Counted from the stretch's first letter, positions 23,789 through 31,792 are shown. The stretch is DNA of 64,000 nt from Planctomycetaceae bacterium (GCA_947492385.1 CANLMX010000004.1:26665-90664), one strand, 5' to 3'. The notes: generated from the sequence alone by a model not told the origin. Numbers and translations are program-made.

Positions 23789-25711
23789 ATGCGTCGCATT
23801 CCGGTGGATCTCTCGGGCGTGGATGCCACACTCGATCGGTCGGCGGCGCGGCGGCTCGCCGACGTGTGGGACGGTCCGTGGCAGGAGTGCCCCTCGTTCG
23901 GCCAGGAACAGTCCGACCCTGTCGCCGAGCCAGGCCCTTTGTGGCCAAGAATCCGTGCGTCCATGGTGCTCCTGGCGGCGATCGCCGGCGTGATGTGGTT
24001 CCAACTCCACGAATTCGGCCATCATTCGCAGCATGTCGGCACGATCAACGGATCGCTCCGGGGTGCAGGCGCGTTCGCCCGCGACGGTTCAGCAGGAGAC
24101 GTTCAGATGAAGATCCAGACAGTGGCTTCGGTCGCGGCGTTCGTGGTTGCGGCAGCCGGAGCGCAGGCTCAGCAGGCCGTGCAGTGGCGGGTGGAGGATG
24201 GGGGGAATGGGCATTGGTACGGGGCGGTGATGGAGGGACGGGATTGGAACGCCGCAGAGTCCAACGCTCGATCGATCGGTGGACATCTGGTCACGATCAC
24301 GTCGATGCAGGAAAATGCGTTCTTGGTGTCGCTCGGGCTCCCATGGACGCCGAGCTTGAACCTGATCGCATACTGGACCGGTGGGCGAAGGCCGGCGGCC
24401 GGCCAACCATTCGCCTGGATCTCGGGAGAGCCGTGGGACTACTCCAACTTTGACGCTTCCGAGCGAAACGGATGCTGCGGGACCGATGTTCGGTTCGTGG
24501 TGTTCAGGACCCACCCAGGCAGCGAAGGACGCTGGGACGACACCTCGGTGAACGGAAACATGGACCAGTACCCCCAGCGGTCCATCGTCGAATGGTCCGC
24601 CGACTGCAACTCCGACGGCATCGTCGACTATGGCCAGTGCCGAGACGGATCGCTTCCCGACTACGACAGCGACAACGTTCCAGACTGCTGCGAGCAGGGC
24701 GTCGACTGCGCCGCGGGCGGCGCCGGCATCGTGTCGGTCTGGGGAACCAATGCGTGGGGAGAACGCCAGATTCCCAGCGACCTCGGCGATGTCCTCCAGA
24801 TCGCCGGCGGCAATGACCATGTGGTCGCCCTGCGCACCGATGGAACCGTCCGTGCGTGGGGAAGGAACTCAAATGGCCAGACGAGTGTCCCGAGCGACCT
24901 CGTCGGCGTCACGCAGGTGGAAGGTGGTGGCGATCACTCGGTCGCGCTGCGCTCGGATGGAACCGTCGTGTGCTGGGGTGGGAACAGCCATGGACAGCGC
25001 AACGTGCCGGCACTCCTCCCCGCATGCATGCAGGTCGACGCGGGTGGGTTGTTCACCGTCGCGCTTGGCGTGGATGGCATCGTGCGTGCATGGGGCCAGA
25101 ACAACCTCGGTCAGACGAACGTCCCGGGCGACCTGGGTGTGATCACCCGGATCGCCGTGGGCGATCGCCACACGGCCGCGCTGCGCCCCGACGGAACCGT
25201 ACGCTGCTGGGGCAGCAACTCGCTCGGCCAGTCCAGCGTGCCAACGGGTACGGCAGGAATCACCAGAATCGCGGCGGGGAGCTTTCACACCATGGCGCTC
25301 ACGGCCGATGGGACCCTGCGGTGCTGGGGTGCGGTGAACACCGTGCCGGACGACGTGGTCGGCGTCCGCGACATCGCCGGGGGCGGCGCGCACGCCATCG
25401 CGTTGCTCGCGGACGGACGCGTGCGGTCATGGGGCCGATGCTCGGAGGGCCAGTGCCAGCCGCCGCCTGCGCTCCGATGCGTCCGCAGTATCGCAGGTGC
25501 CTCGTACCTGACGCTCTCGATTTCCTCGGCGCAGTGCTGCCTGGCCGACCTCAACGACGACGGCGTCGTCCAGGGTGCGGACCTCGGGCTCATGCTGGCG
25601 GCTTGGGGCTCAGTACCCGCCGGTGTCGCCGCCGACATCAACCGCGACGGCGCGGTCGACGGCAATGACCTTGGATTGCTGCTCGCCGGTTGGGGCCCGT
25701 GCGCGCCCTAA
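23789..25711 (+). CDS. Membrane-anchored or secreted lectin-like protein with RCC1-type repeats, module 4
   Basis: 640 residues from ATG 23789. In order: a charged segment of about 55 residues; a hydrophobic helix (ASMVLLAAIAGVMWFQLHE); a linker; a second signal-like segment from ATG 24107 with AGGAG eight bases upstream; one CTLD (about 131-268) with FAWISGEPWDYSNF and ERN in place of EPN; the SADCNSDGIVDYGQ linker; about six to seven RCC1/BNR-like repeats (about 313-575; VVALRTDGTVRAWGRNSNGQ type, each about 40 residues); and two dockerin-like loops. The RCC1-like region is likely a seven-bladed propeller. It replaces the second lectin domain seen in modules 1 and 3. Confidence 0.8.
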   Translation: MRRIPVDLSGVDATLDRSAARRLADVWDGPWQECPSFGQEQSDPVAEPGPLWPRIRASMVLLAAIAGVMWFQLHEFGHHSQHVGTINGSLRGAGAFARDGSAGDVQMKIQTVASVAAFVVAAAGAQAQQAVQWRVEDGGNGHWYGAVMEGRDWNAAESNARSIGGHLVTITSMQENAFLVSLGLPWTPSLNLIAYWTGGRRPAAGQPFAWISGEPWDYSNFDASERNGCCGTDVRFVVFRTHPGSEGRWDDTSVNGNMDQYPQRSIVEWSADCNSDGIVDYGQCRDGSLPDYDSDNVPDCCEQGVDCAAGGAGIVSVWGTNAWGERQIPSDLGDVLQIAGGNDHVVALRTDGTVRAWGRNSNGQTSVPSDLVGVTQVEGGGDHSVALRSDGTVVCWGGNSHGQRNVPALLPACMQVDAGGLFTVALGVDGIVRAWGQNNLGQTNVPGDLGVITRIAVGDRHTAALRPDGTVRCWGSNSLGQSSVPTGTAGITRIAAGSFHTMALTADGTLRCWGAVNTVPDDVVGVRDIAGGGAHAIALLADGRVRSWGRCSEGQCQPPPALRCVRSIAGASYLTLSISSAQCCLADLNDDGVVQGADLGLMLAAWGSVPAGVAADINRDGAVDGNDLGLLLAGWGPCAP

Positions 25712-25732
25712 CCACGGCTCCGTCGCCACGCT

Positions 25733-26494
25733 TCAGGGCATGCTCTTCCACGCGTTCCAGCCGACGTAGACGGCTGCGCCGAGCAGGATCACCGCGCTCA
25801 TCCACCGGCCGTTCTTCTTCATGAAGCGTTCGGTGGTTTCCTTCATCGACGCGCACGCACCGGCGCGCGCGGTCTCGATGATGGCCGGGGCCACCGCCGG
25901 AAGCATGGCGATCCCGGAGAACACCGCGATGCCCAGCGTCCGCTGGTCGGCGCCCGTGACCTGCATCGCCTGGTGGCCCGCGGCGATGGCCACGGCCACG
26001 CACTTGGGGTGAATGCCCATCGTCGCAAAGCCGAGCGCCATCCCGCGCATGCACCGCCGGGGCGTCGAGAGTTCCGCGCCGCCACCAAACTTCGCGGCGA
26101 ACCAGCCCTTCACCTTCGCGATGACGCCGTGCTTCGCGCCGGGGGCGTCCTCGGCTTCCTCGACCGCCTCGATCGGCGCGGCACGCCACGCGTGGACCAG
26201 GCGCTGCGCACCGATCCAGAAGAGCGCTCCCGCGATCAGCGCGCGGATGATGAACTCCATCCAGTTCGGTTGCGCGGGCTTGGCGTCCGCAACGGCCGGC
26301 GCAGCCTCCGGCGCCACCACGAACCCGATCACCAGGCCCATGGCCAGTCCGAGCGCAGCGCCGAGCGCGTACATCCACGCCACCAGCTTCGGCGCCTTCC
26401 GGTCGCTCGCCATGATCAGGCCCAGGATGAGGATCTCGGGGCTCAGCAGGATGGCAGCGCCGAGCGACGCAAGGACCGTGAGGTGGGTGTTCAT
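25733..26494 (-). CDS. Multi-pass membrane protein, GAP/LysE-superfamily-like
   Basis: 253 residues with about six hydrophobic helices: an N-terminal LASLGAAILLSPEILILGLI, KLVAWMYALGAALGLAMGLV, IIRALIAGALFWIGAQRLVH, and three near the C-terminus. A charged cytoplasmic loop (about 125-165) separates the two halves. This matches the Sap/GAP group of LysE-like transporters, in which a loop divides the helices, but the fit is by pattern only. Substrate unknown. ATG 26492-26494 is chosen. The gene lies 23 bases after the stop of the hydratase at 26518 and is convergent with the module 4 lectin gene. Confidence 0.6.
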   Translation of the reverse strand: MNTHLTVLASLGAAILLSPEILILGLIMASDRKAPKLVAWMYALGAALGLAMGLVIGFVVAPEAAPAVADAKPAQPNWMEFIIRALIAGALFWIGAQRLVHAWRAAPIEAVEEAEDAPGAKHGVIAKVKGWFAAKFGGGAELSTPRRCMRGMALGFATMGIHPKCVAVAIAAGHQAMQVTGADQRTLGIAVFSGIAMLPAVAPAIIETARAGACASMKETTERFMKKNGRWMSAVILLGAAVYVGWNAWKSMP

Positions 26495-26517
26495 CGGGAT
26501 GGATTCCGGGCTGGATC

Positions 26518-27432
26518 CTACGACTTCGACAGGAACGCGCCGAGCTTCGCGCGCGCCGCGGGCGTGTGGCGCAGCCGCACCAGGTGCGCGCGCTCGGCCG
26601 CGACCGCCGCATCCCAACCGCGCGCGAGGCCGATGGACACGCAATCGAAGCACGCATCGGCGTGTTCGCTTGCAGGCACCTCAGCCCGGGCGGCGGCAAG
26701 CGCGTCGCGCATGCGTGCCGCGTCCGTCGGGCCGATCGTCCGCCGCGGCGACCGCTGCGGGGCGAGGTGACCCGTGCCACCACTTCCCGTGGCCGCGCGC
26801 TCCGCATGGATCCAGCGCTTGGCTTCCTCGATCATCTGCGCCTGCGTGCTTCCTGGTGGGAGCACACGGTCAAACAGCCCGGCCGGTGCATCGGTGCACT
26901 TCCAAGGCGCGCCCGTCGCCGTGGCGACGAATGCCGCCTTCGGGTCGATGCGCGCAGGCAGCGTCTGGGTGCCTCCCCAACCGGGGCAGATGCAGAGCCC
27001 GGCTTCCGGGAGCCCGACCAGCCACGGCTTGTCGCCCTCGGCAGGAAGCGTCCCGATCAGCGCATCGCAGTGCATGGCGAGTTCGAGTCCGCCACCGAGC
27101 GCGGCCTTGTGGACCACGGCGACGGTCGGCACGCCGAGCGCGGGAATGGCCGCGACCGCCCCGGCGCCGCGTTCGAGATACGCGTGGAGGCCGGCGTCGT
27201 CGAGCGCGTCGATCTCGGCCAGGTCCGCACCGGCGACGAACACGCGCGTGCTTCCGGACGCGAGCACCAACCCGGTGCAACCGTCGCGCGCGATGATGGC
27301 GCAGCTGTCCGCGATCGCGCCGACGAGCCATGAGTCGAGCACCACCACCCCGCCGCGCGGCTTCGCCGGGTTCGGGTCGAGCCACAAGGTGACGATTCCG
27401 TCGGCATCACGATCAATGCGGAGGGGTGACAT
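26518..27432 (-). CDS. Enoyl-CoA hydratase/isomerase family protein
   Basis: 304 residues. Crotonase-fold features are SGSTRVFVAGADLAEIDALD, then VAVVHKAALGGGLELAMHCD. Next comes LVGLPEAGLCICPGWGGTQT, which keeps a Glu at the E-A-x-L position of 3-hydroxyacyl-CoA-type or hydratase enzymes. A C-terminal extension of about 60 residues (HADACFDCVSIGLARGWDAA) is longer than in simple hydratases and resembles the linker found at the N-terminal half of multifunctional beta-oxidation proteins. TACCCT lies six bases before the ATG on the minus strand. Substrate unknown; a role in acyl-CoA breakdown fits the neighbours. Confidence 0.85.
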   Translation of the reverse strand: MSPLRIDRDADGIVTLWLDPNPAKPRGGVVVLDSWLVGAIADSCAIIARDGCTGLVLASGSTRVFVAGADLAEIDALDDAGLHAYLERGAGAVAAIPALGVPTVAVVHKAALGGGLELAMHCDALIGTLPAEGDKPWLVGLPEAGLCICPGWGGTQTLPARIDPKAAFVATATGAPWKCTDAPAGLFDRVLPPGSTQAQMIEEAKRWIHAERAATGSGGTGHLAPQRSPRRTIGPTDAARMRDALAAARAEVPASEHADACFDCVSIGLARGWDAAVAAERAHLVRLRHTPAARAKLGAFLSKS

Positions 27433-27438
27433 GCAGGC

Positions 27439-27444
27439 AGGGTA
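27439..27444 (-). promoter_or_regulatory. Leaderless-type promoter of the hydratase at 26518
   Basis: On the minus strand TACCCT occupies 27444 to 27439, six bases before the ATG at 27432. The gene thus appears to start a transcript of its own after the hairpin at 27481-27515. Confidence 0.5.
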
Positions 27445-27480
27445 CGAAAATGGATCTTGACGGAGCGGTTCGCTGCTCCG

Positions 27481-27515
27481 GGCGAAATCTGTCCCGATCC
27501 GGGACAGTCTTCGCC
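27481..27515 (-). terminator. Strong hairpin between two hydratase genes
   Basis: GGCGAA/TTCGCC (27481-27486 and 27510-27515) encloses CTGTCCCG/CGGGACAG (27489-27496 and 27500-27507) with a three-base loop. It lies 43 bases after the stop of the gene 27559-28341. No long T-run follows, so termination efficiency is uncertain. Confidence 0.55.
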
Positions 27516-27558
27516 GCGAGCAAGGGAAATCGCGCGGCCTTCCCCGGAGTCACGACGC

Positions 27559-28341
27559 CTACCGCCCCGCGAACGCCTTCCGCAGCCGCTCCTGCGCCTC
27601 TGCTCCGGCGATGATCTGGGCGCTGAGTTCGGCCGCACGGTCGAGCACCGCGTCCTCGTTCGAACCGTCCAGCTCGTTCAGCCAGCGCTTGGTGACGGCA
27701 AGCGCGTTGGGGCCGCCCGTGCGCAGGCGCGCGGCAAGCTGCGCGACCGTGGCATCGAGCTCCGCGAGCGGGCAGAGATGGGTGGCGAGCCCGGCATCGA
27801 ACCCCTGCTGGCCGGTCAGCGTGCCGCCGGCCAGGAGCATCGCCCGGGCGCGGCCGGCGCCGATCTTCTTGATGAGCCATGGCGCGACCACCGCCGGGCA
27901 GATCCCGAGATCGACCTCGGGGTAGCCAACCTTCGATTCCGGATGCGTGACGGCGAAGTCGGTGACCACCATCAAGCCGCATCCACCGCCCACCGCCGCG
28001 CCCTGCACGCGCGCGATCGTCGGCACGGGCAGCCGCCGCAGCGCGCGGCTCGCGCGGGAGAGGTCGCGCAGCATGTCGCCCATGGCGACCGGGTCGTCCA
28101 TCACTCCTCGCAGGTCCATGCCCGCGCAGAACGCCTTGCCGTTGCCGGCGATGACCACGACGCGGACGTCGCCCGAGGGCGCGCACCGCGCAGCGATCGC
28201 GTCGATGGCCGCACCGAGCGCCGAGATCAGCTCGCGATTCAGCGCATTGGCCTTGTCCCCGCGATTCAGCGTGATCGTCGCAACACCGTCGTCGATCGAG
28301 GTAAGGACAAGGTCTGTGTGTGCCGTGTGATTCATCGTCAT
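27559..28341 (-). CDS. Enoyl-CoA hydratase/isomerase family protein
   Basis: 260 residues. ATITLNRGDKANALNRELIS, GNGKAFCAGMDLRGV and VQGAAVGGGCGLMVVTDFAV are the crotonase fold landmarks. The C-terminus TKRWLNELDGSNEDA matches that of the hydratase at 2446-3252. The Glu of the GYPEVDLGI segment could be catalytic. Start ATG 28339-28341 has GAGGA seven bases before it. The gene is third in a run after the full and half aldehyde dehydrogenases and is followed by a hairpin. A function in acyl-CoA catabolism is likely; the exact step is not shown. Confidence 0.88.
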   Translation of the reverse strand: MTMNHTAHTDLVLTSIDDGVATITLNRGDKANALNRELISALGAAIDAIAARCAPSGDVRVVVIAGNGKAFCAGMDLRGVMDDPVAMGDMLRDLSRASRALRRLPVPTIARVQGAAVGGGCGLMVVTDFAVTHPESKVGYPEVDLGICPAVVAPWLIKKIGAGRARAMLLAGGTLTGQQGFDAGLATHLCPLAELDATVAQLAARLRTGGPNALAVTKRWLNELDGSNEDAVLDRAAELSAQIIAGAEAQERLRKAFAGR

Positions 28342-28412
28342 CGATCCGTCCTCGCTCCATGTGGTGACCTGAAGGCTGCAATCAAACCGTACAGGGTCGC
28401 CTGGAACACCAT

Positions 28413-29294
28413 TTACGCCCCGCTCGGGTGCCAGATCGTCTTCGTCTCGACGAACATCGCCAGCCTTCGGGGATTCGTCCAGCGGTCGATGTCCGCGAAG
28501 TCCTCGTCGGGGCGAAGCACGGCCACACGCTTCAGGTTCTCGGCGGCGCCCGCCCGCAGTGCGGCCGCGATCTCGCCCTTCGCCTGCGCGTGCACCGAGT
28601 CCACGTCGCGGTGCGAGGCGATCCAGCCCGCAAGCTCCGCAGCCTGGCCCGTCAGCACGTTGAGCGAACCCGCCGGCACATCGGCGGTCGGTGCGCTCTC
28701 CGCCACCAGCAGCGCGCCAAGCGGGTGCTTCGCGTCCGCCACCGCCACCACCGCATTGCCTGCGCACCACGGCGGGAGCACCAGCGAGAGGAAGCCCAGG
28801 AGCGGGGTCTCGCCCGCATCCGCCTGCAGCACCACGCACACGCCGCTCGGCTCGGGCATGCTGAAGTTGTGGTACGGGCCGGCCACCGGGTTGCGGCTGC
28901 CGAGCACCATCTGGAATTTGTCGCACCATCCCGCCCAGCACACGGTGCGGTCGATGGCCTCGTCGACCTCCGCCTCGGCCTTCCTGCGCGACACGCCGGT
29001 GGTCGTGCGAATGCCGTCCGCCAGGTCCGCGCGCCGGCCTTCCAGCATCTCTGCCAGCCGGTAGACGATCTGCCCGCGCAAGTACGCCGTCGCACCGCTC
29101 CAGCCCGGGAATGCGCCGCGCGCGGCCTCGACCGCGTCGCGCAGGTCCTTGCGGCTGGCGTGCGAGAGGTGCGCCACCAGTTCGCCGCCGTGACCATGCA
29201 GCGCCAGCGTCCGGCCGCTCTCGGAACGCGGGAACCCGCCCTTCACGAAGAGCTTCCATGTCTTCAGGACCGGGATGCGCTCGATGTCTGCCAT
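28413..29294 (-). CDS. Half-length aldehyde dehydrogenase-like protein without the catalytic cysteine
   Basis: 293 residues, against about 480 for a normal ALDH. It matches the N-terminal cofactor domain: RSESGRTLALHGHGGE, RKDLRDAVEAARGAFPGWSG, YRLAEMLEGRRADLA, AGWCDKFQMVLGSRNPVAGP and PSGVCVVLQAD, and then stops. The catalytic segment (FNQGHVCCAGSR in the neighbour) and the C-terminal half are absent. It therefore cannot be a normal dehydrogenase. It may act as a partner of the complete enzyme upstream, as the second, non-catalytic domain does in two-domain ALDH16-type proteins. AGAGGA lies seven bases before the ATG, and it begins 82 bases after the full ALDH. Confidence 0.82.
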   Translation of the reverse strand: MADIERIPVLKTWKLFVKGGFPRSESGRTLALHGHGGELVAHLSHASRKDLRDAVEAARGAFPGWSGATAYLRGQIVYRLAEMLEGRRADLADGIRTTTGVSRRKAEAEVDEAIDRTVCWAGWCDKFQMVLGSRNPVAGPYHNFSMPEPSGVCVVLQADAGETPLLGFLSLVLPPWCAGNAVVAVADAKHPLGALLVAESAPTADVPAGSLNVLTGQAAELAGWIASHRDVDSVHAQAKGEIAAALRAGAAENLKRVAVLRPDEDFADIDRWTNPRRLAMFVETKTIWHPSGA

Positions 29295-29376
29295 GCTCGA
29301 TTCCTCTGGTTCGTCGTCCGTCGCCTGCTCCGCGGACCGCACACCACGCCCGCACGTCCACCGGACGTTCCGCCGA

Positions 29377-30855
29377 TCACTCCGCCATGTACGCGGCCAG
29401 CCCGTGCATTCCGCCCTCGCGGCCGAAGCCGCTCTCCTTGAACCCACCGAAGGGGCTGGTGGCGTCGAACTGGTTGTACGTGTTGCACCACACGACGCCG
29501 GCCTGCAGCCGCCGCGCGACGTCGAAGATCTTGCTCCCCTTCTCCGTCCAGATGCCGGCGGCCAGGCCATAGGGCGTGTTGTTCGCGCGCATGATCGCCT
29601 CCTCGGGCGTGCGGAAGCTCATCACGGCGAGCACCGGCCCGAAGATCTCCTCGCGCGCCACCACGTGCGATGGCTGCACGCCCGTCATGAACGTCGGCCG
29701 GCACCAGTAGCCCTTGGCTGGCAGCGCCTGCTGCCCCGGCTGGCACACCGTGCATCCCTCGTCCGCGCCCGCGGCAATGTAGCGCTCGATGGTCTGCAGC
29801 TGTCCCTTGCTGTTGATGGCACCGACATCCGTGTTCTTGTCGAGCGGATCGCCGACGCGCAGGCTGCGCATGCGCATCTCGAGCTTGCGCGTCACCTCGG
29901 GAAGCACGGATTCCTCGACGAACAGGCGACTTCCGGCGCAGCACACATGGCCCTGGTTGAACCAGATCCCCTGCACGATGCCCTCGATCGCCTGATCGAT
30001 GGCGGCGTCGGCGAACACGATGTTCGGGCTCTTGCCGCCGAGCTCCAGGGTCAGCCGCGTACCACGTACCGCGCATGCCTTCGCGATGCGCTTGCCGACC
30101 TCGGTGCTTCCCGTGAACGCGATCTTGTCGATGCCCTCGTGATCGACCAGCGCACGGCCCGTGTCACCGGCACCGGTGACGATGTTCACGACTCCGGGGG
30201 GAAGTCCGCACTCCTCCAGGATCTCGGCCAACCGCATCGCCGTGAGCGACGTGGTCTCCGCAGGCTTCAGCACCACCGTGTTGCCGCACGCGAGCGCGGG
30301 TGCCAGCTTCCACGCCGCCATCAAGAGCGGGAAGTTCCATGGAATGATCTGGCCACACACCCCGACAGGCCGCGGGTCCCCGCCCGGCACCGCGTAGCGG
30401 AGCTTGTCGCACCAGCCCGCGTGGTGGAAGAAGTGCTGCGCGGCGAGCGGCACGTCGACGTCGCGGCTCTCCTTGATGGGCTTGCCGCCGTCCATCGTCT
30501 CGAGCACGGCCAGCTCGCGGGCGCGCTCCTGGATGCGCCGGGCGATCCGGTAGAGGTACTTCGCGCGTTCCCGGGCCGGCAACTTCGACCACGGCTTCAG
30601 GGCCTTGCGGGCCGCCGCGACCGCAGCATCGACATCGGCCGCATCGCCCTCGGCGACCTGGGACAGCACCTGCTCGGTCGAGGGATTGACCGTGTCGAAC
30701 CACTTCTTCGAATGCGGATCGACGAACTTCCCCCCGACGTACAGCTGCGTGCGCCCGGGCACCGTGACGGGCACGGTCTCGGGCGCGGGGCTGTACTCCC
30801 ACGGCGCGGTCGGCATGGCGGCGGCGTGCGTTGGGCCGGCAGGGGCGTCAGACAT
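29377..30855 (-). CDS. Aldehyde dehydrogenase (NAD(P)-dependent)
   Basis: 492 residues, complete. The cofactor site is GQIIPWNFPLLMAAWKLAPA and IAFTGSTEVGKRI, the general base is the Glu in LTLELGGKSPNIV, and the nucleophile lies in WFNQGHVCCAGSR. REEIFGPVLAVMSF and SPFGGFKESGFGREGG complete the picture. It oxidises an aldehyde to an acid. The start ATG 30853-30855 is set by TACGAT six bases upstream; the open frame continues far beyond it without meaning. The half-length ALDH and a hydratase follow on the same strand. Confidence 0.93.
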   Translation of the reverse strand: MSDAPAGPTHAAAMPTAPWEYSPAPETVPVTVPGRTQLYVGGKFVDPHSKKWFDTVNPSTEQVLSQVAEGDAADVDAAVAAARKALKPWSKLPARERAKYLYRIARRIQERARELAVLETMDGGKPIKESRDVDVPLAAQHFFHHAGWCDKLRYAVPGGDPRPVGVCGQIIPWNFPLLMAAWKLAPALACGNTVVLKPAETTSLTAMRLAEILEECGLPPGVVNIVTGAGDTGRALVDHEGIDKIAFTGSTEVGKRIAKACAVRGTRLTLELGGKSPNIVFADAAIDQAIEGIVQGIWFNQGHVCCAGSRLFVEESVLPEVTRKLEMRMRSLRVGDPLDKNTDVGAINSKGQLQTIERYIAAGADEGCTVCQPGQQALPAKGYWCRPTFMTGVQPSHVVAREEIFGPVLAVMSFRTPEEAIMRANNTPYGLAAGIWTEKGSKIFDVARRLQAGVVWCNTYNQFDATSPFGGFKESGFGREGGMHGLAAYMAE

Positions 30856-30861
30856 GGCCCG

Positions 30862-30867
30862 ATCGTA
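30862..30867 (-). promoter_or_regulatory. Leaderless-type promoter of the aldehyde dehydrogenase operon
   Basis: TACGAT on the minus strand (30867 to 30862) is followed by six bases and the ATG. It fixes the start of the ALDH gene, and the downstream half-ALDH and hydratase genes have Shine-Dalgarno sequences instead. Confidence 0.5.
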
Positions 30868-30958
30868 CTTACGGGTCCGGAAACGCCCGTGCACGCCACG
30901 GATGTTCATGAATCGCCCGGGGCGCGGGTGGCGAATCCGGTGCCGAGGACCCACCACC

Positions 30959-31792
30959 ATGCTCATCGCCACGCTCGCCTTCCTTGCCTCCACGTTCCAG
31001 CCCGTCGGTGACGCGCCCGCAGCCGCGCCCGCACGTCCCGAAGGTGCACCGAAGGCAGGTGAATCCGTCCGCCTTGTCGGCGATGCCGCCGTGAAGCCCG
31101 TCGTCACCGCCGAAGGTGCGACGCTCCGTGACATGGGGATGGTGGTCGAGGCGCCGCTCCCCGCGGGTTATCCCGCGCCGACGCCGCCCGGGATGATCGA
31201 GCTGAAGACGTATCCGGTGGTGCGCCGCGCCGAGTACTCGGCGAAGGGCTCGACCAACTTCGGCATGAACGTCGGCTTCTGGCCGCTCTTCAACCACATC
31301 AAGGACCGCGACATCGCGATGACGAGCCCGGTCGAGATGGACTACCGCCCCGAAGGCGAGCGCACGCCGCTCGACCCGATGGACGATGCGAATGGAAGCT
31401 GGACCATGAGCTTCCTCTACCGCACGACCGACCTCGGCCCGACGGGCGAGGACGGCCGGATCAAGGTGGTCGACCTGCCCGAACTCACCGTCGTCTCGAT
31501 CGGCATGCGCGGTGGCTACGGCATGGGAACCGTGAATGCGGGGCTCGAGCAGCTCCGTCAGTGGTTCAACTCGCAGGACCAGTGGGAACCGGCGGGCAAT
31601 CCGCGTGGGCTCAACTACAACGGTCCACAGGTGCCCATGCGCAACAAGTGGAGCGAGGTCCAGGTGCCGGTGAAGCGCAAGGCCGCGAAGCCCGCCGCCG
31701 AGGCAACGAAGCCCGCCGCGGGCCCGGCACCCGCCTCAGCGGCCGCGCCCGCCGCCGAGGCCCCCAAGCAAGGGACCGTCGGAACGCGCTGA
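30959..31792 (+). CDS. SOUL/heme-binding family protein, exported
   Basis: 277 residues. A signal peptide (LIATLAFLASTFQPVGDAPA) is followed by a SOUL domain: IELKTYPVVRRAEYSAKGST, NFGMNVGFWPLFNHIKDRDI, AMTSPVEMDY and VVSIGMRGGYG. The C-terminus (about 235-277) is an Ala/Pro/Lys-rich tail. SOUL proteins can bind heme or other tetrapyrroles; function here is unknown. ATG 30959 has GAGG upstream. The 3' end overlaps the end of lgt by about 57 bases, tail to tail. Confidence 0.8.
   Translation: MLIATLAFLASTFQPVGDAPAAAPARPEGAPKAGESVRLVGDAAVKPVVTAEGATLRDMGMVVEAPLPAGYPAPTPPGMIELKTYPVVRRAEYSAKGSTNFGMNVGFWPLFNHIKDRDIAMTSPVEMDYRPEGERTPLDPMDDANGSWTMSFLYRTTDLGPTGEDGRIKVVDLPELTVVSIGMRGGYGMGTVNAGLEQLRQWFNSQDQWEPAGNPRGLNYNGPQVPMRNKWSEVQVPVKRKAAKPAAEATKPAAGPAPASAAAPAAEAPKQGTVGTR

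Larger units (their letters stand above)
16954..24607 (+). repeat. Dispersed copies of an 18-base lectin-linker repeat
   Basis: GAATGGTCCGCCGACTGC occurs at 16954, 17482, 19462, 22244 and 24590, and with one change (GGTCGGCC) at 22763. It encodes the E-W-S-A-D-C end of each lectin domain and is followed by similar DNA for the Asp-rich linker. The lectin openings also share GTGCAGTGGCGGGTGGA (19066, 21791, 24179; variant at 16594). Conservation extends to silent positions. The feature range spans the first to last copy and is not continuous. Confidence 0.85.

Noticed and set aside
28428..29441. Plus-strand frame of 337 residues opposite the half-length ALDH
   Set aside because: It is His/Arg-rich without family match, and the minus strand carries an evident ALDH domain.
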